Source of the DNA: Riptortus pedestris
Taxonomy: Eukaryota; Arthropoda; Insecta; Hemiptera; Alydidae
Assembly (NCBI GenBank): GCA_019009955.1
Contig: CM032233.1
Location: 116,492,501-116,556,500 of the forward strand
DNA: 64,000 nucleotides
Reading direction: 5' to 3'
In this document: positions 26,488 through 37,702 of the stretch, one piece after another
Layout: each line of letters opens with the position of its first letter
Position numbering within the stretch: position 1 is the stretch's first letter
Notes under the pieces: model-generated
Seen by the model: only the letters and a program-made list of their open reading frames with translations
Told to the model about the DNA's origin: nothing
Databases searched by the model: none
Position numbers and translations under genes: made by a program

Positions 26488-26680
26488 ATTCAAGTATGGT
26501 TCTATGAGGGCTGTAACATCAGGGAGGGCAGCCACCTCAGCTCGTCTGTTCCACTGCTGTGTTCCTGACTTGCCATCATATCCCCTCAACCCCATGCCCC
26601 TAACTATCTCTAGCTATCGTCGTAATCTATCCTTGAAGCCGAATAGCACGCTCTCTCTGAAAGAATGATCCCAACTTAAT
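26488..26680. promoter_or_regulatory. GC-richer patch beside (GA)n tract
   Basis: About 190 bases of balanced composition in AT-rich surroundings, not shared with other parts of the window. It includes CAGCCACCTCAGC and CCCCATGCCCC. No reading frame is convincing. It may be a conserved non-coding element, and the adjoining GA tract resembles GAGA-factor targets. Confidence 0.2.
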
Positions 26681-26764
26681 GTTTCAAGGTTTAATTGACC
26701 ACCATCTATCAAGAAAGCTAATTTCTCATTTGAACTACCCCTGATATTAGAACAGCTTAATGCA

Positions 26765-26995
26765 ATGGCGCTCAGGTTAGCCGTGTGAGTTAAAACGTTG
26801 CCTTTAATCTCAAATGGTAATCCTAGACTTGCGAGTTCGATTCCCGCCTGGGAAAAGAAATTTATTTAGTGACGGAATTCATTAAATAAAATCTTTAGTC
26901 CCACCCTGGCTAGAAAAGGGCGGTAACCTGTAGATAACCAGTACCAATTAGCATTAGTTTCAAAAGGTAGACGTTAATAAATAATTTAATTTTAA
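26765..26995 (+). repeat. tRNA-derived SINE, full length
   Basis: The head resembles a tRNA with an A-box-like TTAGCCGTGTGAG near 26775-26790 and a clear B box GAGTTCGATTCCC at about 26833-26845. The unrelated body contains CCCACCCTGGCTAGAAAAGG at 26900-26919, then GTAACCTGTAGATAACC. The end is TAATAAATAATTTAATT. It is the best copy of the family, with others at 11.9, 24.2, 35.2 (minus) and 41.5 kb. Confidence 0.8.
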
Positions 26996-27369
26996 TGCAA
27001 TAACGGTTACTAATATATAAAAAAAAAAACTATATATAATCACAACTAATACTTTACAATCAGTAACATTGAATTCATTCCATAATATAATGGATAGTTC
27101 ATTGAGTTCTTGGACTTCAGTAAATGCATATTTGTTTTTCCCGTATTTATATTTTAGATATACATATTTTCACTGCCATTGGATTCTAATAATACATAAA
27201 TATTACTCATTTTTACCAATATTTACCAAACTATCCAGTAGTGTAGTTCATTTATTCACTTAAAATCGGTCGGCCTTCATCGAACCTGATGAACCTCCAG
27301 CATGATTGACTATTCATAGCTGTCAACTGCAAGGCTTCTAGAATTTCAAATCATTTGTTGGAGTCTCAC

Positions 27370-27429
27370 TCCTCTGGAGCATTGAAAGACCGGATCTGAT
27401 CTTTCTGGCATTCCACTGCAAATATCCCT
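27370..27429 (-). ncRNA. Candidate untranslated exon (minus)
   Basis: On the minus strand a pyrimidine-rich TTTTTTATTGTTTACAG acceptor lies at 27430-27446, just before the exon start. A GTGAGAC donor follows at 27369-27363. A donor farther downstream (GTTCGATG near 27288) would give a longer exon. All three frames close within or shortly after the segment, so it would be an untranslated or lncRNA exon. Composition is balanced and unlike the AT-rich flanks. Confidence 0.3.
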
Positions 27430-27964
27430 CTGTAAACAATAAAAAACAACAATAACTACTTATTAATTCCTTGAAAACACCTCGTATATTTCTTTATAAT
27501 ATTCTGCAAAAGTTTTTATATGAAAAAAAAATGTCCTCAGTTGGAAACAAACTGGAATAGAAATTAAACAATAATAAAGATAAATTCCTATTAATATTCT
27601 CATAAAATACATTAATTTAATAAAAATGTCTATTACACATGTGAAAGAAAGCCATATAACCTAGAATTTATTTTTACGTTGTACGTAAGAAAATTCAAAA
27701 ATAAATATTTAAATATAGACCTATTGATGGTAATGAGCTACTGCCTAACTCATTACAGCTTCGATTAAATTCGAAACCTTATCGACGCATTTAAAATATA
27801 AATGATGATTGATATACAAATAAAAGAATACCAATATTATAATTACCTTTTGTATCCATTTTAGAAAGCAGCCATTCATTTTTCCATTCCTTAATTTTGC
27901 CAGGAGAAACGCTCCATTTGAAACACACGTTAATTCAAATACACACACAAAAATATATGTGTGT

Positions 27965-28250
27965 GTGATAATTTCCCAACATTTAGCGACAATTAAACTA
28001 CTTTTAAAAAAATATAAAAAATCCTTTTTACTTCTTTTTTGTTAAGAATGGCTGATATGAAAAAAAAAAAACCTCAATATTTACGCGATTATATTTTAAT
28101 TTCTTCTGATTATATCTCCATTGAATAAGTAGATACAGATGACGGGATTAGTACATTTGGTAATTTTGGTAAAAAAAAAACAAATAAAATAGTTTAAGTC
28201 AAACTAAATTCGAGTCATATGTTCTTTAGGTACGCCAGTTATTTTTTCTA
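27965..28250 (+). repeat. 0.3-kb repeat, unit 1
   Basis: Starts with TGATAATTTCCCAACATTTAG and contains AATGGCTGATAT, CATTGAATAAGTAGATACAG and a GTTTAAGTCAAACT block. The same order recurs in three more units up to 30735. Its expected tail (GACTACAGAAAACAG) appears only at 29014, so about 0.76 kb separates body and tail. Confidence 0.65.
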
Positions 28251-29010
28251 GTAATATGATCACTTTTCCCAAATACAGTTATTATTCTTCCATGTGATCA
28301 ATATATTAAGTCCTAGGGGTTATTAAGTCATTAGGGTTATTCGAAAATTATACTTAGTAATCATGGATTAAATTCACCTCAGTAGTGTTCTTAAATCGGA
28401 TGAAACAGCATTTAAGGCACTTCGGAAATACGGAGAGGTGTTTTTAAACGCAGTACCCGACAGACCGCAGCGACGCTTATAGAGTGTATTAAATATTCCA
28501 TTCGCCCAGGTACGACATTCTTTTCTGACTTATGGAAGTCATGCAATGGACTAAAGAAGCTTGCAGGTCTCCGGTACAAGTACTACCCTGTTGATCGTAG
28601 CGAAAACTATGTAGAGCCAATTGACAGAAGCCAAGGCCCAGAGGGCCAGCGTCAAGAGGAGGAATAAGATTGTATGTGGGACTAGAAGAAGTCGCCTTCA
28701 CTCTTGTTAGTTAGAATTTGTTTCGAGAAGACGTTATGAAAAGCAAAAATTACTTGAATGTATACTAAAATCTACTAAAAATTATTGGTCACCCAAATGA
28801 AATATTGTTATGCACCCTTCTAAAGGAGCTCAAGTATTTGTTTGTTTTGGTAAATAAAGGCCATTTACAAGTTGAATTGTTTTTCTTAAATAAACGACAT
28901 ATGTAATACAATGACAATAGCATAGTATTAAAATAAATCACAGATCTTCGTCAAAGGTAACTGACGTACCTAAAATAGAAAAGACCATTAAATTTTTAAT
29001 AGCAATTATA
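28251..29010. other. Apparently unique insert in 0.3-kb repeat unit 1
   Basis: Sits between the body and the displaced tail of repeat unit 1. The section 28370-28720 is balanced in composition. On the plus strand TTTTTAAACGCAG (acceptor-like) at 28441-28453 and CGCCCAG-GTACGAC (donor-like) at 28504-28516 would bracket a 56-base exon. There is no convincing frame. It could be host sequence split by repeat activity, or a separate insertion. Confidence 0.3.
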
Positions 29011-29011
29011 A

Positions 29012-29325
29012 AATGACTACAGAAAACAGTTTTATCCAGGATTTTCCAACAGAACAGGACAACTTCTAAAAAAAAAATTAAAAAACCCTTTATTTTTTTT
29101 TTTGCTAAGAATGGCTGAAATGGAAAACAATTATCGATATTTACGTGATTATATGTTAATTTCTCCTCATTGTGTCTCTATTGAATAAGTAGATTTAGAT
29201 ATCGGGTTTAGTGCATGTGGTAATTAAACTAATTACTTATTGTATTAGTTTAAGTGAAACTGAATTCTTATAAGTAACCATATAAATGACTACAGAAAAC
29301 AATTTTCTCTAGGATTTTATCCCCT
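29012..29325 (+). repeat. 0.3-kb repeat, unit 1 tail and unit 2
   Basis: Starts with the displaced tail of unit 1 and continues with a second body (AAGAATGGCTGAAATGG, TTACGTGATTATATG, TATTGAATAAGTAGAT). It ends in its own tail ATAAATGACTACAGAAAAC at 29282-29300. Confidence 0.65.
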
Positions 29326-29570
29326 ATGTATATGATAATTTCCCAACATTTAGTGTCTATTAAAATATTCTAAAAAAATATAAAAAATCATTTATTTTTT
29401 TTTCCTTTAGAATGGCTAATACGGAAAGAAAATCGATATTTACGTGATTATATTTTCATTTCTCCTCATTATTTCTCAATTGAATAAGTAGATACAGATA
29501 TTGGGTTTAGAACATGTGGTACTTAAACAAATAACTTATTGTATTAGTTCAAGCCAAACTGGATTCTTAA
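29326..29570 (+). repeat. 0.3-kb repeat, unit 3 (split by Helitron)
   Basis: The body runs from TGATAATTTCCCAACATTTAG to GGATTCTTAA. The unit resumes at 30375 with AGAAATTATATAAATGGC after the Helitron. The other units have continuous sequence across this junction, so they serve as the empty site. Confidence 0.7.
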
Positions 29571-30374
29571 TCTTTATATATATAATTCTACTGAACGTGT
29601 GTATGTCATTGAACTCCTCCTAGACGGCTGGACCGATTTGAATGAATTTTTTTGAATGCGTTTGGGTGACGCCTCGGATGGTTTAGCGTCACAGATCAAC
29701 CCGGCAGATGAAGCAGGAGTGGGGGTCGTGAGGTAGGGCTAAAATTAAAAATAGCCATATTTCGTTTCCTATTGGTTTTTCGGCAAATATGGACAGGATA
29801 AAAGTTAATTATTTTCCTATTTAGAGTAACTTTTGTTATATTCACTTCGCGCAAGCCCGGTCTCCGGTCGAAGGGCGAAGGGTGAGGTTATTGGAAATGT
29901 AATGAAATGTTAATATGTTTATCTTATGTATGTCCTTAGAGTTTAAATATGTCATCTAAATAAAGCTGCTTGCAGCAGCGAGAGGTTTTTACTTTCAGAC
30001 ACTGTTACTTATTATCCAAATTTATTTTAATCTGATTTGAATGTCGCAATTATTTTCTTTTCTTTATTTATCATTATGTATTTGCATTATTATTGTTGAG
30101 GGTTTATTTTAATTATTGGACGACAACTACGTGAAGTGCGCATTCTCCCAGATAATCATAGAACTAAAACGTCTTTTTTTTCTTCTCTTATTTTTCCTTT
30201 TTTTTTTGCGTACCGATATTTAATTTTCTATTCGTTTTTAGGCAAACGTGCACATAACAAATCTTGTTTTTTTGTGTTATTAAGAGTAGCTTTTGTTTTA
30301 AACATAATATTATTAAATTTAATATCCTGATCGCTTGATATATCATGCAGGACATTGTCTGCCGGGTCCGCTAG
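29571..30374 (+). mobile_element. Non-autonomous Helitron, 804 bp
   Basis: Begins with TC right after a host A and ends in GCTAG right before a host T, which is the canonical A|T Helitron insertion. A short GC-richer hairpin lies just inside the 3' end at about 30348-30361 (CAGGACA-T-TGTCTG with one bulged G). The 5' part carries the GACGGCTGGACCGATTTGAAT stretch common in arthropod Helitrons. No Rep/helicase frame is present. Two internal segments (29757-29850 and 30200-30300) resemble each other and share a TTTCNTATT-GTTTTTNGGCAAA pattern. Confidence 0.75.
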
Positions 30375-30426
30375 TAGAAATTATATAAATGGCTAAAGAA
30401 AACAGTTTTATCTAGGATTTTATCCC

Positions 30427-30471
<45 letters not shown>

Positions 30472-30735
30472 AATTTCCCAACATTTGGTATGAATTAAAC
30501 TACTTCTAAAAAAAAAAAAGTACAAAAATTCTTTTATCTTTTTTTTGTTAATAATGGCTGATATAGAGAAAAATTATCAATATTTACTATTAATTTCTCC
30601 ACAATATTTCTCCATTGAATAAATAGATACAGATGTCGGGTATAGCACATTTGGTAATTAAACAAATGATTTATTGTATTAATAAAAGTCTAACTAAATT
30701 CTTGTTATAATAATGTCTACAGAAAATTTGTATTA
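30375..30735 (+). repeat. 0.3-kb repeat, unit 3 tail and unit 4
   Basis: After the Helitron, the unit 3 tail (AAGAAAACAGTTTTATC) leads to a (TA)n tract at about 30430-30468. Unit 4 follows with TGATAATTTCCCAACATTTGG, AATGGCTGATATAG and ATTGAATAAATAGATACAG. Confidence 0.65.
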
Positions 30736-30749
30736 TTATAATAATTATC

Positions 30750-30795
<46 letters not shown>
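30736..30795. repeat. (TA)n microsatellite
   Basis: A pure TA tract at about 30750-30790 follows repeat unit 4. The overlapping 66-codon open frame is poly-(Tyr-Ile) and is discarded. Confidence 0.9.
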
Positions 30796-30929
30796 CATTA
30801 AATATATTTCCTTTTATTTTTTTTACGTATTTATTTTTCTTTATTTTTTTTTTAAATGTGGCAAGAATAATGAGATAAAAAGGCGTGCTCTGTGTGTATT
30901 TGTTTGCAAGTGAGGGTTTATTTGCTTTA

Positions 30930-31500
30930 AATGAAAGTAGGTAAAGTTGCCGAGGAGGGGCAAGAGACTTAGCAGTATTGATCTGAACGGAGAAGGCAGA
31001 GAGAGGGAGCGGGCGAGTGGTTAAGTGTGCCCCCCTCCCGGCATCCCCTCCCCGCTCCTAAGGTACAAGCTTCCTCCACCCCCGTCCCCCTCCTACCCCA
31101 ATACACTCAGAAAGAAAAATTAGGAATGACTTTCTTCCTCCTTTCTATCTCTTTATTTTTCCTCTCTCTTTTTTTTCTTCTTTTTACTTATTCCCCTTTT
31201 CCCCCACTGCCCTTCAATCCCCTTCCCATTTTTTTTCCGTACTAACCCTAATCCTTCATCTTGAATCTCTCACTCCTCTGAAGTGCTTTGTTACGATTCT
31301 CTACCACGAGGTTTCTTTCTTTTTTTTTATTCAATTTTTTCTGCTTTATGAATACCAGAAGATTTTTACGTTTAGTTCCGCTACATCCCCCTTTATTGTT
31401 TCATTCATTCTCTAAGAATCAATTATCTCCAATTACTGCCAACAAATATCTCGTTCGAGACGCTGCCTTAATTGGGGGGAGGGAGGGGAGGGTAATTAAA
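30930..31500. promoter_or_regulatory. GC/pyrimidine-rich island
   Basis: A purine-rich patch (30945-31020) and a C-rich patch (31028-31105) stand out from the AT-rich background. CCTTT/TTTCC pyrimidine tracts follow up to about 31240. Two 72-codon frames here are low-complexity Pro/Phe/Leu translations. The organisation resembles the islands at 17 and 38 kb. A regulatory role is a guess. Confidence 0.25.
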
Positions 31501-31834
31501 ACGTAAATTGTTCTTATATAATGACTATTATGTTTTTAAATCTCGTGCGTTTCGTCGTTACATCTAACTAAAATATTTCCATTATATATATTGGATAGGA
31601 TGTATATATATTGTTGTAAGACCGTCGTCACTGACGGATGGTCGAGTACAGCATGGCATTGTGCTTTCGATGCGATGGCACCATCTTCAAGCCCGTCATA
31701 AATTATTATCCATTCAGAAGGTTTTATACATCTGTTCTCCGTATTAGGTTGTTTACGTTTAGTCGGGGTCTGTTAACTTGCATCTTAGATCTGTCAAACG
31801 AAGGGTGGATTTAGCTTGTGTCCTGGCTAATTAT

Positions 31835-31880
<46 letters not shown>

Positions 31881-32193
31881 TGACCATGCGGATTTTGTGT
31901 ATTTGGAAGTTCAATTACATGAAACCGGGCTAAAAATGTTGGAGGATATTTAAAAAAAATGTTTCTTGAAAAACAAAAGTTTTTTTATTTATTTAGTTTA
32001 TTTAGATGTGTCGCAATTTAAGCGATTCACACATTTTCTTGTTATGATTCTAAAATAGTAGAGGTAAAGCCACCTTATAAAAACCAATAAAAAAGGTTAA
32101 AAAATCTACAGAGGTAGGTAAAAATACGGTAATTTATTTTTTCTCCAGTGGATATTATTGCAGTCTATTTATTATTATTATATTATTTAAATG
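31501..32193. other. Spacer with (TA)n and a balanced-composition patch
   Basis: A patch at 31610-31820 includes the imperfect palindrome GACCGTCGTCACTGACGGATG and is not repeated in the window. A (TA)n tract follows at about 31840-31877. No gene was recognised. Confidence 0.35.
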
Positions 32194-32427
32194 TTATATC
32201 TGGTTGTAAATGTGTGTGTCTTTGAGGTGTTTCATGACTTTTGTAATGTATGGGCTGTCGTCGTGTAGTAGTTCAGATAGGTTGGTGGGTAAGTTCATGT
32301 CAGTTATTAGTCTGCAGTCTGTAAGTAAGTGTTTGATAGTCAGTTGTGTATTGCAGAGTGGAAAAACAAAAGTATGATTAATATACTTCTGATTTACTTG
32401 GAGACTTGGAGAGAAAAAAACGTCCAA
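32166..32427 (-). pseudogene. LINE fragment, C-terminal end of ORF2 (I/Jockey-like)
   Basis: The minus-strand frame encodes a 77-residue C-terminal piece containing PLCNTQLTIKHLLTDC, the Cys/His motif found after the RNase H domain of I- and Jockey-type retrotransposons. It is followed by LPTNLSELLHDDSP. The same end, with LPYTLTELLHD, recurs at 46.9-47.6 kb. Downstream of the stop lies an AATAATAATAAA tail, as in I-clade elements. The reverse transcriptase part is absent, so this is a 5'-truncated dead copy. Confidence 0.7.
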
Positions 32428-33744
32428 TTCTTCAAAAAACTTTTATTTCAGCGCTAAGCACTTTCAAAGACTATTATCTCCATCTTCAGAGCTACTTGCG
32501 TGCGCTCATAAGGAAACACAGCAAGCTCCTACAACACTACCGCGAAATACTTCTGTTTTGGTTAATTAATTTTTCGTAAAAATAAATATAAATAATTTCA
32601 GTTATACTAATAGAATGGAAAGAAAATTAACCTTCCCCTCCGGTGATTTCTATTCGCTTTTCAATCCTTCGGTACTAATCCTTAATCCTTCATCTTGAAT
32701 CCTTTGTCCTTTATCATTTATCTCTATCTAATAGGATGTTTATTTTCCTTTATTCTATGTCTTCTGCTTCATGGATAATCGAAGAGTTTTGTTCTTTCTT
32801 CCACTAAAACGCCTACCAGTTTAATGAGTATACCAGACATTTTTGGTGCGAAATTTGATTCATAACATTGAATCCTTTAATGACAAAACAGCCTTTAGCA
32901 ACTCCCATAATTAAGAATTATATTTTTTTAAATTAGCATTATTAAATATTTGCCAAAAACGTTTAAGTACATTTTACATTTTTAAGGCTACAATAAGTAT
33001 GGTATATTTCATTCCCTTTGGAAATTCTCTACCAGTTCCATGTTTCAAATTTTAATGATTGAGATTATCCAATGAAATAGAATGAAACGCTCCTCTTCTT
33101 GTGACTATGATGTTTTATTAGAAACTATTAATTTTTATTAAAGTTTTCATTTAATATTCAGAAAAAAAATATTTCATTTTGTTATTCCTAAATAAAATAG
33201 AGTAAACTGAATAATTAATTGAACAAATAGTTTTCTTTTAGCCAGGTTATATGGAGTTGAATAATTAGAATATAGTCATCTTAATACTAAATCATATTTG
33301 GTTATATAAAAATTACAAATACAGACTTGAATGACCTTTAGTTGTCTCTTGTTGGTAAATTATTATTCCAGGAGATGCTTTAAACTCTGCTAAAAGGTCT
33401 ATCAGCCAAAACACAACATCACCTATTATTTGAAATTAAAAGAAACAAATTATTGGGTCTAAATCAGCGTTTGACAATTATATTGGATTTCACGAGTAAA
33501 AAAATAGGTTGCCGGGCACTTTCAGTGTTTATTTTTAATTAGATGCTGTTGTTTACTGCAGTCCTAGTTTCCATCCGACGCGTCAAGCGTCGAAAATTCC
33601 ACTCAGTTTTTCTCATTTATTATTTTTTTATTCATACAACCGACTCGATTTAAATTATAGAAGACGCTTTCAAAGATAAAATGCAACCTCTGAAATGTTT
33701 TAAAAAATATATATATAATCTACAATTTCTTCAAAACTCGTCCC
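32428..33744. other. AT-rich spacer
   Basis: The patch at 32440-32560 has balanced composition (CGCTAAGCACTTTC and CCATCTTCAGAGC), resembling ends of unclassified dispersed repeats, but no second copy is in the window. The rest is AT-rich without recognised features. Confidence 0.3.
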
Positions 33745-34558
33745 GATAAGCCTTAGTAATTTTAAAATAGCTTGGAAATCCTTTTTATTTTTATTTTTTT
33801 TTAACAGCGAGAAAATTCGAAAATAGATGGTACCAGATCAGTAAGGTGTCCAGCATACAGAAAATTTGCTTAGCCTCCTGCATGACTGACCTTATCTATT
33901 GACTCTTAATGGCTAGTTTGAGACCAGAGTAATTAAATTGTTTTCCATGCAGCTTTAAAAGTTTAAAGAGTTATACTTTTGCACATTTCTGGGCTAAACT
34001 ATATTTTTTATCATAAAGTGTACATACCGCAAATTAGGTTCCATGGGAAAACTCTAAAGGATAGCTGTGGGTGAAAAAAGACAAAATTCTATTGAATTTA
34101 AAATTTAGAATCCTTTTGAAGCTTGATGGGACCTGAAATGAAGTATTAGATATGCACATACAATAAAAATAATTAACCATTTTAAACAAAATACAATTTT
34201 TCTTCATTTCTTATTGATATTCATTGTAATGCTCTAAAGGGAGTAAATGAATTTAAACATGAATTTTATAGTCTGCTTTTAAAATATTTTAGCGTGCAGC
34301 ATCACGAAAAATAAGCGTTTTGGAAAAGCTCTGGTGTACGCACTGTAAAGATCATTATTACTTCTACTGTGAAACTTCATGTAAAACTTCATCATTTGCT
34401 TGTATCGGGACCGACGCTTCACACAGATTTTAGAGATGGAATGGGAGTAAAAAAGTGTGATCTTCCAATTGGTATATAATCTGAGGAAGAAGAAGCTAGA
34501 AATAGACCTTTTCTTCATTATTTTGAAATAGGAATTTAAAAAAAAAATAGAATAGTTC
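33745..34558 (+). repeat. 0.8-kb duplicated segment, copy 1
   Basis: Matches 45320-46220 in the same orientation over nearly the whole length. Shared landmarks in order are a degraded HINE-like 3' end (33862-33892), TTCCATGCAGCTTTAA, GGGCTAAAC, GAAGCTTGAT, a TTTTCTTCATTATTTTGAAA block and GAATAGTTC. Substitutions and indels are frequent, so the duplication is old. No conserved frame was seen. Confidence 0.75.
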
Positions 34559-34567
34559 CTTTCCCTT

Positions 34568-35133
34568 TTTTAGCAGATTTCCCTTAAGGGTAATCAGCTA
34601 TTGAGGTCGTACTCATGACGGAATTTTTGAAATTTTTCTTCAAATGTCCATCGATCCTACCTAGGAGATGACGAAAATGAGGTCCGTTCAAAACTATATA
34701 TATATATATTTGTTTGTTACCACTCTAGCGGTCACAATTTTTGTTTGATAGTTACCAAACTCGATATTTAGTCGTTTAATGTAAAAAGAAAGATCAAGTT
34801 CGTTAAGGGCTGAAATCAGACTAGTGGGAGGGGGGGGTTTAGAGGGGAGGATTTTTCGAAAATTCAAAATATTTCCGTTACTATAAGTCGGATCGAAAAA
34901 TCGTATAAAATCTTATTGCAAATTAAATTTACTATAAATATTGTTATATACATTTACTCTCTATCTTGAATATTAACCGAGATAATTGCATTTTTATTAA
35001 ATGTCGACTGGTAACGAACGGGAGTGAGTTTCCCGCCAAAAGCTAGTTCGGCCGTTTCCGAAACTCTTCGGCACTCGTATGGAGGTTTCTCTATTGTATA
35101 ACTTTACGTGGGAAATAAGCACCCGCGTGACGA
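34568..35133 (+). mobile_element. HINE-like element, plus, damaged 3' end
   Basis: Palindromic 5' end (CCCTTAAGGG), leader, short TA core at 34696-34710, ACCACTCTAGCGGT, G-run block and GAGTTTCCCGCC-type 3' third. At the 3' end the hairpin arm is lost (GGGAAATAAGCACCCGCGTGACG). It directly follows copy 1 of the 0.8-kb duplicated segment, and copy 2 lacks it at that point, so it inserted after the duplication. Confidence 0.8.
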
Positions 35134-35139
35134 ATTTTT

Positions 35140-35265
35140 TTTATAAATTAAAATTAAATTATTTATTAACGTCCACTTTTTGCAACTAAGGTTAATTGGG
35201 AAGGGTTATCTACAGGTTACCACCATTTTCTAGCCAGGGCGAGAACGAAACCATTAATAATTGAA
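35140..35265 (-). repeat. SINE tail, minus, truncated
   Basis: On the minus strand it has CGCCCTGGCTAGAAAATGG, GTAACCTGTAGATAACCC, TTGCAAAAAGTGGACG and the terminal TTAATAAATAATTTAATTT. The tRNA-like head is missing. Confidence 0.7.
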
Positions 35266-36127
35266 GTATAAACTACTTTTTTTAAACGGATATATCAATT
35301 ATTTTTCTTCATTTTTCTTAGTAAAACATTGTTTATTACTATATTAATATTCACTATAAAATTGTTATAGTGCAATTTATTCGTCCGAAGCAAACATAAT
35401 GGCTGGTTATCATCTTGATAAGCAACTTAATGTGTAAATGTTTAAATATGTTCTTACTGATATTCCAGGCTTGTAAGTAAAATGCCCCCATTTTACTCCA
35501 GGCAGTAGATTTTCCTGTGTTCAATTCCACGAAGGCTTTTGTGGCTCTCTGCGTGTGGGTTTCATTAACTGAAATAAATACGCTAGTTTTATTGATTTTG
35601 AGCTAATTTGAGCAGCCAATGATTTTGTTTAACAGTTTCCAAATTACATATTATACGTATCACATGAAAATAAGGATCAAGACAAGAAGAAATGTAGGGG
35701 TACAGAATGAATACAAAGAAACGTCAGAGCTTACTCCAGTCTTATATATAAGATAGAAAATTTTAATATATTAAATTTTCTTGATGAAATAATTTCCTTC
35801 AATATTTTTGTTCACGTTTTTTTCAACCTCCTATAATACCTAGGATTTTGGTATTTTTACGTTTCCTTTATGATTACTAAACTCCCACTCATGCAAAGGT
35901 TTCTTTAAGCTATATCACTACATCTACAATTCATTTTCAGCTTAATTTCAATGATTTTTTACATAGGGTGTCCACTAAGGTCAAAATAGTTAACGGAGTG
36001 TTATATTACATTTATGTATGTGCAAATCTATGACATGGGAAATCTGCTTAATTTAAGTAAAACTTGCTTGTCATTCATCCCCTTCTGTTTTCAACCATGA
36101 GTACACGTATACTCCGTTACGTCGGGT
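35266..36127. other. Spacer with a degraded HINE-like end
   Basis: Mostly unrecognised. The short piece at 36035-36062 (CATGGGAAATCTGCTTAATTT) looks like an isolated HINE-like 3' subterminal repeat without its hairpin. Confidence 0.35.
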
Positions 36128-37219
36128 TTTAGCAGATTTCCTTTAAGGGAAATCAGATATGGAAGTTGTACTCATGTCGCAATTTTCAAAACATTTCTTC
36201 AAATGCCCATCGATGCCCAGGAGATGACGAAAATGAGGTCCGTTCAAAACTATATATATATATATAATATTTGTCTGTTAACGCTCTTGTGTGGTCGCTG
36301 TTGTTTAATCGTTACCATATTCGATATTTAGAATCGGACCAGTGGGAGGTGAGGGGGTGGTTTAAATGGAAGAAATTTAGAAAAATTGAAATATCTCCGT
36401 TATAATGAGTTGGATTGAAATATTATATAAAGTCAGTCACGCAGGGGCTGCGTAAACTAAGCAGATTTCCCACGTGAAGTTTTACAATAGAGAAATCTAC
36501 ATACTGGTAACACAACACCACCGAGAATAAATACAAACGGAAATAAGAAATGGTTCATACAATTTCAATAACCTGCCGACAGGAAGCGTTAGGTTAGAAA
36601 TGTTAACAAACGGGTCTGCCCGCTTCACACCGGAAAGAAAAACTATTACTAAAATATATCAGAATATAACATAATCATTTTATTGAGAACTATTTACTAT
36701 ATCGTGTAATGTAATTAATAATGAGTCAGAATAATTGTTATCCCTATCAATGAATTTTTGAAGTCGAAAACCTTAAGACGGGGGGAGGGGGGATCTCCAG
36801 GACATATTTGCATGTATCTCGTATAATAAAGGTCTCTTGAATACAATTTTTGGTATTTAAACTTCGAATAATGTGATTTATTATACTAGCTGAGTATTGT
36901 TTATGTAACATGAGTAGAAGTGGCGGTTTGCTGGTGGCTGAAAACTGAAAAATGCCAATATCTCGGTTAATATTCAAGATAGTGAATTAATGTATATAAC
37001 AAAATGTATAGTAAATTTAATTTAGAATAAGATTTGTCCTATACAAGTTTTCGATCCGACCTATAGTAACGGAGATATTTTGAATTTTCGAAAATCCTCC
37101 CCCCTCCCCCTGGACCGATTTCAGCCCGAACGAACTTGACCTTTCTTTTTACATAAAACGACTAAATATCGAGTTTGGTAACGATTAAACAATAATTGAG
37201 ACCGCTAGAGCGGTAACAG

Positions 37220-37282
<63 letters not shown>

Positions 37283-37702
37283 GTTTTGAACGGACCTCAT
37301 TTTCGTCATCTCCTGGGTAGGATCGATGGACATTGAAGAAAAATTTCGAAAATCGCGTCATGAGTACAACCTCAATAGCTGATTTCCCTTAAGGGAAATC
37401 TGCTAATAAAGCCATTTTTATTGCAAATGTAATGTTCCATAAATATTGTTATGCACATTTTTATCACTATCTTGATTATTAAGTGAGATATTTGATTTTT
37501 TTAGTTTTGGGACTTCAATAAACCCCCACTACTACTCATGTTATATTTACAATAAGCTGTTATATTATGAAGCACACTGTTTGAAGGCTAAACGTCAAAT
37601 TTAGTTCTCATTGAACTTTTACATTTGGAGGTAAATGCCAGTTTTGATGTGACGTATGTGGGAAATTTAGTTAGTTAACGCAGCCCCTGCTTGACGGACT
37701 TT
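36128..37702 (+). mobile_element. HINE-like element, plus, host of nested copy
   Basis: The 5' part (palindromic end, leader, TA core at 36251-36268, G-run block) is at 36128-36432. The 3' part resumes at 37403 with TTTTTATTGCAAATGTAATG and ends with GGGAAATTTAGTTAGTTAACGCAGCCCCTGC at 37661-37691. Order and spacing fit one short-3' subfamily copy split by the minus-strand element at 36433-37402. Confidence 0.75.
36433..37402 (-). mobile_element. HINE-like element, minus, nested, full length
   Basis: A complete minus copy: hairpin CACGCAGGGGCTGCG at 36439-36453, long-3' region, G-run block as poly-C near 37091-37111, ACCGCTAGAGCGGT at 37200-37213, a long (TA)n core (about 37225-37282), the leader and the perfect palindrome CCCTTAAGGG at 37386-37395. 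Its intactness fits it being younger than its host. Confidence 0.8.

Noticed and set aside
26765..26850. Functional tRNA gene
   Set aside because: It has a B box but continues into a body and tail shared by five copies, so it is a SINE head.
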